A stretch of DNA of 6,178 nucleotides, taken from assembly GCA_012729875.1 (NCBI GenBank), contig JAAYCC010000086.1, positions 1 to 6,178 of the forward strand, given 5' to 3'. The notes below the pieces were generated by a model. That model had not been told where the DNA came from. It did not search any database and saw only the letters and a list, made by a program, of their open reading frames with translations. The position numbers and the translations under genes were made by a program. This DNA comes from Clostridiales bacterium (GTDB taxonomy: Bacteria; Bacillota; Clostridia; Oscillospirales; Oscillospiraceae). Of this stretch, positions 1 through 4,851 are shown one piece after another; position 1 is the first letter of the stretch, and the number at the start of each line of letters is the position of its first letter.

Positions 1-548
1 CCTTTTTCCGCGGCTATCTCGACCTTGTCGCGCTTTTCAAGGTATTTTATCGCGCGTATGACGGCTTTTTCCGCTTCATCGGGCGCTATCTGCCTGAACT
101 CGAATATTGTGGAGCGGGACAATATGGCGTTGAATACATAGAAATACGGGTTCTCTGTTGTGGACGCAATAAGCGTTATCTTGCCGCTCTCAATGAACTC
201 CAGAAGTGACTGCTGCTGCTTTTTGTTGAAGTATTGTATCTCGTCGAGATAGAGAAGTATCCCGTTGGGCGCCATAAGCGTGTCGAGCTCGTCGATTATG
301 GCCTTGATGTCCGCAATTCCCGCTGTTGTGGCATTGAGACGGCGCAGAGTACGGCTCGTTTTTTCGGCTATTATACGCGCCACGGTGGTTTTTCCCGTAC
401 CGGACGGTCCGTAAAATATCATGTTTGGAATCTGCTCCGAGTCGATTATGCGGCGGAGCATGGAGTTCTCAGCTAAAATATGGGGCTGCCCCACGACCTC
501 GTCCAGAGAGGTCGGGCGGAGCTCGTCGGCAAGAGGTCTGTATTCCAT
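1..548 (-). CDS. rarA: Replication-associated recombination protein A (RarA/MgsA), AAA+ ATPase, C-terminal part outside the window
   Basis: RarA (MgsA) is a cytoplasmic clamp-loader-like AAA+ ATPase, related to eukaryotic WRNIP1 and Mgs1, that acts at stalled or gapped replication forks. The first 182 codons are present; the gene continues beyond position 1, and the family is usually about 410-440 residues. Visible motifs: N-terminal PLADELRPTSLDEVVGQ (5-21), Walker A GPSGTGKT (47-54), Walker B LLYLDEIQYF (98-107) followed by NKKQQQSLL, sensor-1 region STTENP (129-134), and the arginine-finger-like ILSRS (142-146). The start ATG is preceded by GGAGGTGCCC, whose GGAGG abuts the stop codon of nth, 9 bases upstream. 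The two genes are therefore almost certainly co-transcribed. The Walker B continuation is IQYF, where many proteobacterial homologues have VHRF; I believe this is a clostridial subtype. The TTEN sensor and spacing favour RarA over RuvB or DnaX. Family assignment is confident. Confidence 0.93.
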   Translation of the reverse strand, partial: MEYRPLADELRPTSLDEVVGQPHILAENSMLRRIIDSEQIPNMIFYGPSGTGKTTVARIIAEKTSRTLRRLNATTAGIADIKAIIDELDTLMAPNGILLYLDEIQYFNKKQQQSLLEFIESGKITLIASTTENPYFYVFNAILSRSTIFEFRQIAPDEAEKAVIRAIKYLEKRDKVEIAAEK

Positions 549-557
549 GGGCACCTC

Positions 558-1187
558 CTAAATATTTCTTGCACAGGCGCCATTAAGACGGCAGTTTGCG
601 CAGTCCGGTTTACGCGCGGTGCATACCGCCCTGCCGTGGAGCACCAGCCTGTGGCAGAAGTCGTTGGATTTTTCCGGCGGAAGCAGCTCTCTGAGCTCTG
701 TCTCGATTTTTACGGGGTCTTTGAGACCGTCCACCAGCCCCATGCGGTTGGAAAGTCTTATACAGTGGGTGTCCACCACGACGGCGGGCTTGCCGTAGAT
801 GTCGCCGAGTATGAGGTTGGCGGTCTTGCGCCCGACGCCGGGCAGCGCGCAAAGCTCCTCCATGGTATCCGGGACTCTTCCGCCGTGGCGCTCCAAAAGC
901 GCGTTGGCGCAGGCAATTATGTCCCTTGCCTTTGCGCGGAAAAAGCCGCAGGAGTGTATGTATCCCTCGAGCTCCTCCCGGTCGGCGCCGGCTATCGCCT
1001 CAAGCGTCGGATAGCGCTCGTACAGCGCCGGCGTTATTTTATTGACGCGCTCGTCGGTGCACTGTGCGGCGAGGCGGGTCGCGAAAAGCAGCTCATAGTC
1101 CTTAAGGTACTCAAGGGAGCAGACAGCTTCGGGGTATTCCGCCTCCAGACCCTCGATGAGTTCTTTTATCTGTTCTGGAGTTCTCAT
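558..1187 (-). CDS. nth: Endonuclease III (DNA glycosylase / AP lyase), [4Fe-4S] type
   Basis: Nth excises oxidised pyrimidines from DNA and cleaves the resulting abasic site by beta-elimination (base excision repair, cytoplasm). The protein is 209 residues, close to the 211 of E. coli Nth. It shows AAQCTDERVN (40-49), the helix-hairpin-helix LPGVGRKTA (115-123) with the catalytic lysine at 121, the VVVDTH segment with the catalytic aspartate at 139, and a C-terminal cluster with cysteines 189, 196, 199 and 205 in the exact C-X6-C-X2-C-X5-C pattern of the iron-sulphur loop. All active-site and cluster residues are intact. I chose the ATG at 1187 because GGAGGAG lies 5 bases upstream and the next residues (MRTPEQIKEL) fit the family N-terminus. 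An in-frame ATG at 1286 would add 33 unrelated residues and lies upstream of the predicted promoter. It is the first gene of a two-gene unit with rarA and is divergent from glyA. Confidence 0.96.
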   Translation of the reverse strand: MRTPEQIKELIEGLEAEYPEAVCSLEYLKDYELLFATRLAAQCTDERVNKITPALYERYPTLEAIAGADREELEGYIHSCGFFRAKARDIIACANALLERHGGRVPDTMEELCALPGVGRKTANLILGDIYGKPAVVVDTHCIRLSNRMGLVDGLKDPVKIETELRELLPPEKSNDFCHRLVLHGRAVCTARKPDCANCRLNGACARNI

Positions 1188-1225
1188 ATTTCTCCTCCGT
1201 GGATGTGTTTCCTTTTTACCCAATA

Positions 1226-1254
1226 AGTATAACATTTCCCGCCCGTAATTGAAA
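1226..1254 (-). promoter_or_regulatory. Predicted promoter of nth-rarA (extended -10)
   Basis: Read on the minus strand, TATACT (1231-1226) is preceded by TGT (1234-1232), giving an extended -10 element. A weak -35-like TTTCAA (1254-1249) sits 17 bases upstream. Transcription would start near 1219, leaving a leader of about 30 bases before the nth ATG. The poor -35 is typical of extended -10 promoters. The -35 lies within an inverted repeat (1249-1264). Confidence 0.55.
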
Positions 1255-1264
1255 GTTTTTTCAA
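1249..1264. repeat. Inverted repeat TTGAAA-N4-TTTCAA, possible operator
   Basis: The perfect 6-base arms TTGAAA (1249-1254) and TTTCAA (1259-1264) are separated by GTTT. The element covers the -35 position of the nth promoter and ends 10 bases before the -35 of the divergent glyA promoter, which is a good place for a regulator affecting either or both. I do not recognise it as a LexA, CodY or Rex site. As an RNA stem it would be weak, so a DNA-binding role is more plausible if it is functional. A chance palindrome in AT-rich DNA cannot be excluded. Confidence 0.35.
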
Positions 1265-1274
1265 CATTAGCCAG

Positions 1275-1303
1275 TTGTATTGGCAAAATGTTTCAGATAT
1301 AAT
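1275..1303 (+). promoter_or_regulatory. Predicted sigma-70/SigA promoter of glyA
   Basis: A perfect -10 TATAAT (1298-1303) lies 17 bases after TTGTAT (1275-1280), a -35 with the conserved TTG. Transcription should begin near 1310, giving a leader of about 45 bases. The start point supports placing the glyA initiation codon at 1355 and rules out the in-frame ATG at 1280 for this transcript. A looser inverted repeat, GCCA-N7-TGGC (1270-1284), overlaps the -35. Confidence 0.7.
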
Positions 1304-1325
1304 AAAAATAGTTGTATTACACAAT

Positions 1326-1341
1326 ATATTATGGATAATAT
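1326..1341 (+). repeat. Palindrome in the glyA leader, directly before the ribosome binding site
   Basis: ATATTAT (1326-1332), GG, ATAATAT (1335-1341) is a perfect 7-base inverted repeat. The glyA Shine-Dalgarno GGGGG (1342-1346) follows with no gap. In RNA it could fold as a 6-bp stem with a 4-base loop, but the stem is all A-U and therefore weak. In DNA it is a candidate operator just downstream of the transcription start. Its arms run ATTAT...ATAAT, opposite to the Fur-family arrangement. Confidence 0.4.
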
Positions 1342-1354
1342 GGGGGTAATCATT

Positions 1355-2602
1355 ATGATGGTGGACAAGCAGCTTGAATTTTTGAGACAGTACGACAAGG
1401 AAGTAGCCGACGCGGTCGGTCTGGAGCTGGGACGTCAGCGCGGTAATATCGAGCTTATAGCTTCCGAAAACATTGTCAGCGAGGCGGTGCTTGCTGCGGT
1501 CGGCAGCGTGCTCACCAATAAATACGCCGAGGGCTATCCGGGAAGACGCTATTACGGCGGATGTGAGTATGTGGACATAGTTGAGAACATCGCCATCGAG
1601 CGCCTAAAAAAGCTCTTTGGCTGCCAATATGCCAATGTTCAGCCCCACAGCGGCGCTCAGGCTAACTACGCGGTTTATCTCGCCCTTTGCACACCGGGCG
1701 ACACCGTTATGGGCATGGACCTCGACGCCGGCGGCCACCTCACACACGGCAGCAAGGTCAACTTTTCCGGTAAGCAGTACAACATTGTCCCCTACGGCGT
1801 TGACGACGACGGCTACATCGACTACGACAAGCTGCGCAAGTCCGCTCTGGAATGCAGACCGAGGATGATAATCGCCGGAGCTTCCGCATACCCCCGTACG
1901 ATAGACTTTAAGAAGTTCTCCGAGATAGCAAAGGAGTGCGGCGCATACCTTATGGTAGACATGGCGCACATCGCGGGTCTTGTCGCAGCCGGTCTGCACC
2001 CGAGTCCCTTCGGATATGCGGACGTTGTCACCACCACCACCCATAAGACCCTCCGCGGCCCCCGCGGCGGCGCCATCATGACAGACGACGAGGCGCTAGC
2101 CAAGAAGATAAACAGCGCGATTTTCCCGGGCAGTCAGGGCGGACCTCTGGAGCATGTCATAGCAGGCAAGGCCGTCGCCTTCGGCGAAGCGCTGAAGCCC
2201 GAATTTAAGGAATACCAGAGACAGCTTGTCAGAAACTGTGCCGTTCTGGCGGACGAGCTGACGAAACGCGGTATCGACCTTGTCTCCGGCGGTACGGACA
2301 ATCACCTCGTTCTGCTAGACCTCCGCAGCTCAAATATTTCCGGGGCGGAGCTTGAAAAGAGGCTTGACGAGGTCCACATTACCGCCAATAAGAACAAGAT
2401 CCCCAACGATCCCAGAAGCGCCAAGGAGACCAGCGGCATACGGCTGGGCACCGCCGCCGTCACCGCGCGGGGCTTCAGGGAGCGGGACATTGTCGAGGTC
2501 GCAGAGCTGATAGCTCTGGCCGTCAAAGACTACGACGCACAGAGGCAGAACATTGCAGCACGCGTTGCCGCCCTCTGTGAAAAGTACCCTATATACGAAT
2601 AA
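1355..2602 (+). CDS. glyA: Serine hydroxymethyltransferase (PLP-dependent)
   Basis: GlyA interconverts serine and glycine with transfer of a one-carbon unit to tetrahydrofolate, supplying glycine and 5,10-methylene-THF for purine, thymidylate and methionine synthesis (cytoplasm, fold-type I PLP enzyme). It is 415 residues with this start (E. coli 417). Visible: LIASENIVS (34-42), SGAQANYAVY (99-108), MDLDAGGHLTHGS (121-133), the VDMAHIAGLVAAG cofactor segment (201-213), TTTTHKTLRGPRGG (226-239) with the PLP Schiff-base lysine at 231, FPGSQGGP (257-264), NHLVLLDL (316-323) and SGIRLGT (360-366) with the carboxylate-binding arginine at 363. GGGGG at 1342-1346 is 8 bases before the ATG at 1355; a second ATG at 1358 is an equally possible start. 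The in-frame ATGs at 1280 and 1331 lack a ribosome binding site. The gene has its own promoter and terminator, so it is probably monocistronic. Confidence 0.97.
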   Translation: MMVDKQLEFLRQYDKEVADAVGLELGRQRGNIELIASENIVSEAVLAAVGSVLTNKYAEGYPGRRYYGGCEYVDIVENIAIERLKKLFGCQYANVQPHSGAQANYAVYLALCTPGDTVMGMDLDAGGHLTHGSKVNFSGKQYNIVPYGVDDDGYIDYDKLRKSALECRPRMIIAGASAYPRTIDFKKFSEIAKECGAYLMVDMAHIAGLVAAGLHPSPFGYADVVTTTTHKTLRGPRGGAIMTDDEALAKKINSAIFPGSQGGPLEHVIAGKAVAFGEALKPEFKEYQRQLVRNCAVLADELTKRGIDLVSGGTDNHLVLLDLRSSNISGAELEKRLDEVHITANKNKIPNDPRSAKETSGIRLGTAAVTARGFRERDIVEVAELIALAVKDYDAQRQNIAARVAALCEKYPIYE

Positions 2603-2617
2603 TTTACAGGCTTACAG

Positions 2618-2645
2618 AAGGGACGGCGGAGACCGTCCCTTTTTT
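2618..2645 (+). terminator. Rho-independent terminator of glyA
   Basis: AAGGGACGG (2618-2626) pairs perfectly with CCGTCCCTT (2633-2641) around a 6-base loop, followed by a T-run to 2645. It lies 15 bases after the glyA stop codon, so the downstream pyrH operon needs its own promoter. Confidence 0.9.
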
Positions 2646-2668
2646 CCGCTCGTTTTGGGCGTCAAGAG

Positions 2669-2734
2669 GCGAAAACCCTCATAATGATTATGTGCAAAAG
2701 GTAAATTTTTCGCTTTTTGCTCAAAAGCCCTTTT
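2669..2734. repeat. Cluster of nested inverted repeats upstream of the pyrH operon
   Basis: Three pairs of arms can be read here: GCGAAAA (2669-2675) with TTTTCGC (2707-2713); GCAAAA (2694-2699) with TTTTGC (2715-2720); and AAAAG (2723-2727) with CTTTT (2730-2734). The first two interleave, so they could not both form in one RNA. If transcription starts upstream of them this could be a leader with alternative folds; otherwise they are DNA elements. Nothing coding is supported between 2603 and 2806. Confidence 0.3.
2680..2692. promoter_or_regulatory. Fur/PerR-family-like operator half (CATAAT-G-ATTATG)
   Basis: CATAATGATTATG is a perfect 6-1-6 palindrome whose core ATAATNATTAT is identical to the core shared by the Bacillus Fur (TGATAATNATTATCA) and PerR (TTATAATNATTATAA) consensus boxes. 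The flanking bases do not match those consensus boxes: the next outward pair is T/T and breaks the symmetry. The site lies in the gap upstream of pyrH, 114 bases before its start codon. Regulation by a Fur-family protein is an inference from sequence resemblance only. Confidence 0.35.
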
Positions 2735-2748
2735 ATTATGTTCGGATT

Positions 2749-2754
2749 TATATT
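2749..2754 (+). promoter_or_regulatory. Possible -10 element of the pyrH operon
   Basis: TATATT (2749-2754), with an overlapping alternative TAGAAT (2754-2759), is the best -10 candidate upstream of pyrH. I find no convincing -35 at 16-18 bases (only T-rich sequence). A promoter is expected because a strong terminator precedes this gap and no gene intervenes, but its exact position is uncertain. Initiation here would give a leader of about 45 bases containing the GC-rich hairpin at 2778-2792. Confidence 0.3.
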
Positions 2755-2777
2755 AGAATAGCTACATATGAAATGGG

Positions 2778-2792
2778 GCGGCATTTGGCCGC
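2778..2792 (+). repeat. GC-rich hairpin in the pyrH leader
   Basis: GCGGC (2778-2782), loop ATTTG, GCCGC (2788-2792) forms a 5-bp all-GC stem that ends 4 bases before the GGGG ribosome binding site at 2797-2800. It could modulate access to the pyrH ribosome binding site or simply be a short leader hairpin. There is no T-run after it, so it is not a terminator. Confidence 0.4.
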
Positions 2793-2806
2793 GAATGGGG
2801 TGCGAC

Positions 2807-3526
2807 ATGGAAACAAAAAAACCGGAATATAAGCGCGTCCTGCTGAAGATCAGCGGGGAAGCTCTCGCCGGAGAGGCCGGCAGAGGGTTGGATTTCAATG
2901 TGATTGAGGAGGTCTGCGGGGCTATAAAGCAGTGCGCCGAAATGGGCGTGGAGATCGGTATTGTTGTGGGCGGCGGCAACTTCTGGCGGGGAGTCAAGGA
3001 CGGCGGAGGAAAGATGGAGCGCACCAGAGCCGACCATATGGGCATGATGGCCACAGTTATGAACTGCCTTGCTCTGGCCGATGTCCTGGAGCAAATGGGT
3101 GTGGAGGTCCGCGTACAGACCGCCATCGAGATGCGCGCCATAGCCGAGCCGTATATCCGCCTGCGTGCTATGCGGCATCTGGGAAAGGGCAGAGTCGTCA
3201 TTTTCGGCTGTGGCACCGGGAGCCCGTTTTTCTCAACCGACACGGCGGCGGTGCTCCGCGCAGCCGAGATAGAGGCGGACGCTATTCTCCTTGCCAAGAA
3301 TGTGGACGGCGTATACTCCGCAGACCCGAAGATCGACCCAGACGCTGTCAAGTATGACGCCATCTCCTATGACGACGTGCTGTCGCAGCATCTGGCTGTT
3401 ATGGATTCCACTGCGACCTCTCTCTCGATGGACAACAAAATACCCGTCATACTTTTTGCGCTCAAAGATCCGCAGAATATTGTCCGCGTGATTATGGGCG
3501 AGAGGATCGGAACAATAGTACGTTAG
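2807..3526 (+). CDS. pyrH: UMP kinase (uridylate kinase)
   Basis: PyrH phosphorylates UMP to UDP with ATP, the committed step to UTP/CTP, as an allosteric hexamer of the amino-acid-kinase fold in the cytoplasm. Length is 239 residues, normal for the family. Motifs: LLKISGEALAG (12-22, phosphate-binding lysine 14), GIVVGGGNFWRG (51-62), DHMGMMATVMN (76-86), FGCGTGSPFFSTDTAA (133-148), AKNVDGVYSADPK (163-175) and MDSTATSLSMDN (199-210). I take the ATG at 2807, giving METKKPEYKR, because GGGG at 2797-2800 is correctly spaced and the family begins a few residues before KRVLLK. In-frame ATGs at 2768 and 2795 lack a ribosome binding site. The stretch CGTGSP differs from the more usual (A/G)GTGNP. 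It is the first gene of the operon and lies 31 bases before frr; rpsB and tsf, often found upstream, are absent here. Confidence 0.96.
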   Translation: METKKPEYKRVLLKISGEALAGEAGRGLDFNVIEEVCGAIKQCAEMGVEIGIVVGGGNFWRGVKDGGGKMERTRADHMGMMATVMNCLALADVLEQMGVEVRVQTAIEMRAIAEPYIRLRAMRHLGKGRVVIFGCGTGSPFFSTDTAAVLRAAEIEADAILLAKNVDGVYSADPKIDPDAVKYDAISYDDVLSQHLAVMDSTATSLSMDNKIPVILFALKDPQNIVRVIMGERIGTIVR

Positions 3527-3557
3527 TACAGTCAATAATGTTTTGGAGGGAAAAACA

Positions 3558-4112
3558 ATGGATGAAAACTATGCAGATTTTACCGCAAAGATGAAAAAGA
3601 CTACCGAGGTCCTGAGCGCACAGTTCGATTCTGTCCGCGCCGGCAGGGCGAATCCGGCCGTTTTAGACCAGATAAGGGTCGAATACTACGGAACGCCTAC
3701 GCCGATAAACCAGATAGCTACCATTGCCACGCCCGATCCCCGTTCGCTTAGCATACAGCCTTGGGACACGAGCTCTTTGAAGCCGATTGAAAAGGCTATT
3801 CTGGAGTCTGATCTGGGCATCAACCCGCAGAACGACGGCAAGATTATCCGTCTGGTTTTTCCGCAGCTGACCGAAGAGCGCAGAAAAGAGCTCATCAAGC
3901 AGGTTAAGAAATATGCCGAAGAAGCCAAGGTGGCTATCCGCAACATCCGCCGTGACGCCATGGATAAGTTCAAAGACCAGAAGAAAAAATCCGAGATCAC
4001 CGAGGACGACTTCAAAGTGGTGGAAAAGGATTTGCAAAAGCTGACAGACGATTACATCAAGGAGATAGAAACTATTTCCGCGGATAAAGAAAAGGAGCTG
4101 CTTGCTATCTGA
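3558..4112 (+). CDS. frr: Ribosome recycling factor
   Basis: RRF, with EF-G, splits post-termination ribosomes so that subunits can be reused (cytoplasm, essential). The protein is 184 residues (E. coli 185) and aligns end to end with the family: an N-terminal long helix, VRAGRANPAVLD (26-37), the domain II segment VEYYGTPTPINQIA (41-54), SIQPWD (65-70), IRLVFPQLTEERRKEL (97-112), and AIRNIRRDAMDK (126-137) carrying the conserved arginines 131-132 of the ribosome-contacting helix. The ATG at 3558 is preceded by GGAGGG (3545-3550) at a 7-base spacing. Extending to an in-frame TTG at 3543 would put the ribosome binding site inside the gene and is rejected. The C-terminus overlaps the uppS start by one base. 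Confidence 0.97.
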   Translation: MDENYADFTAKMKKTTEVLSAQFDSVRAGRANPAVLDQIRVEYYGTPTPINQIATIATPDPRSLSIQPWDTSSLKPIEKAILESDLGINPQNDGKIIRLVFPQLTEERRKELIKQVKKYAEEAKVAIRNIRRDAMDKFKDQKKKSEITEDDFKVVEKDLQKLTDDYIKEIETISADKEKELLAI

Positions 4113-4837
4113 TGAAGCGGCGACATAAAACCAATAATCAGGCGGGGGAAGTGGATTTTAATAATCTCCCCCGCCACATTGCCATTATTATGGACGGCAA
4201 CGGCAGATGGGCTAAACGCCGCGGATTGCCCCGCACGTCGGGGCACTCGGCAGGCGCGGAGAATTTCCGCACAATAGCCACATACTGTAAGGACATCGGC
4301 ATCCAGTACCTGACGGTCTATGCCTTTTCCACAGAGAACTGGAGGCGACCTCCGGAGGAAGTCAGCACCATTATGGGGCTTTTGGACAAATACCTCCACG
4401 AGGCAATAGAGCGTATGGAACGTGACCGTGTCAAGATGAAATTCTTTGGAGACACCTCCGTCCTGTCACCAAAGCTGCGAGCGCTCATTGAGCGGACCGC
4501 CGAGATAAGCTCTCAATATGAGGGCTGTCAGGTCAACATATGCGTAAACTACGGCGGAAGGGACGAGATCATACGTGCAGCCAAAAGGCTTGCCGAGACC
4601 GGCGTGGCCTTTTCCGAGGAAAATTTTGCCGGTGAGATGTACTCTGCGGGCATACCCGACCCCGACATGATAATCCGCCCCGGCGGGGAGATGCGTATAT
4701 CCAATTTCCTACTCTGGCAGGCGGCATATTCAGAGCTCTACTTTACCGACACCCTGTGGCCTGACTTCAGTAAAGACGAGCTGAACAAAGCTATTTTTAG
4801 CTTTCAACACCGAGACCGCCGCTTTGGCGGCATCTGA
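4112..4837 (+). CDS. uppS: Isoprenyl (undecaprenyl) diphosphate synthase, cis-prenyltransferase
   Basis: UppS condenses farnesyl diphosphate with eight isopentenyl diphosphates in cis to give C55 undecaprenyl diphosphate, the lipid carrier for peptidoglycan and other wall polymers (peripheral membrane/cytoplasm, Mg2+-dependent). It is 241 residues, with all signature regions: HIAIIMDGNGRWAKRRG (22-38, catalytic aspartate 28), GHSAG (44-48), TVYAFSTENWRRP (68-80), NYGGRDEI (146-153) and the IPP-binding block DMIIRPGGEMRISNFLLWQ (185-203) with arginines 189 and 195 and serine 197, then SELYFTD (207-213, Mg2+-binding glutamate 208). Position 190 is proline where threonine (IRTGGE or IRTSGE) is usual. 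The start overlaps the frr stop as TGATG; the nearest GGAG lies 14 bases upstream inside frr, suggesting translational coupling. The product chain length cannot be fixed from sequence alone, but the context fits C55. Confidence 0.95.
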   Translation: MKRRHKTNNQAGEVDFNNLPRHIAIIMDGNGRWAKRRGLPRTSGHSAGAENFRTIATYCKDIGIQYLTVYAFSTENWRRPPEEVSTIMGLLDKYLHEAIERMERDRVKMKFFGDTSVLSPKLRALIERTAEISSQYEGCQVNICVNYGGRDEIIRAAKRLAETGVAFSEENFAGEMYSAGIPDPDMIIRPGGEMRISNFLLWQAAYSELYFTDTLWPDFSKDELNKAIFSFQHRDRRFGGI

Positions 4838-4851
4838 GAGGGATAACAGAT

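Noticed and set aside
480..1226. Long plus-strand open frame of 248 codons opposite nth
   Set aside because: It is antisense to a clearly conserved nth gene, has no ribosome binding site or family resemblance, and arises from the codon bias of the real gene.
1270..1284. GCCA-N7-TGGC inverted repeat over the glyA -35
   Set aside because: The arms are only 4 bases, so the repeat is too likely by chance to list as a feature of its own.
1280..1354. Upstream in-frame extension of glyA
   Set aside because: The predicted -10 box lies at 1298-1303, inside the extension; the added residues are not SHMT-like, and the good Shine-Dalgarno is at 1342-1346.
1604..2044. Minus-strand open frame of 146 codons opposite glyA
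   Set aside because: It lies wholly inside glyA with no recognisable motif or ribosome binding site; it is a shadow frame.
2604..2617. Direct repeat TTACAG...TTACAG after the glyA stop
   Set aside because: Two 6-base copies with a 2-base spacer, no further copies and no context; treated as chance.
2773..2832. Possible 19-codon upstream ORF overlapping the pyrH start
   Set aside because: There is no ribosome binding site before the ATG at 2773 and no attenuator-like codon run; it is probably chance.
2662..3363. Minus-strand open frame of 233 codons opposite pyrH, extending into the intergenic gap
   Set aside because: Its composition (Ser/Arg/Pro/Ala rich) is typical of an antisense frame and it covers conserved pyrH sequence. 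The low-complexity end in the gap shows no family.
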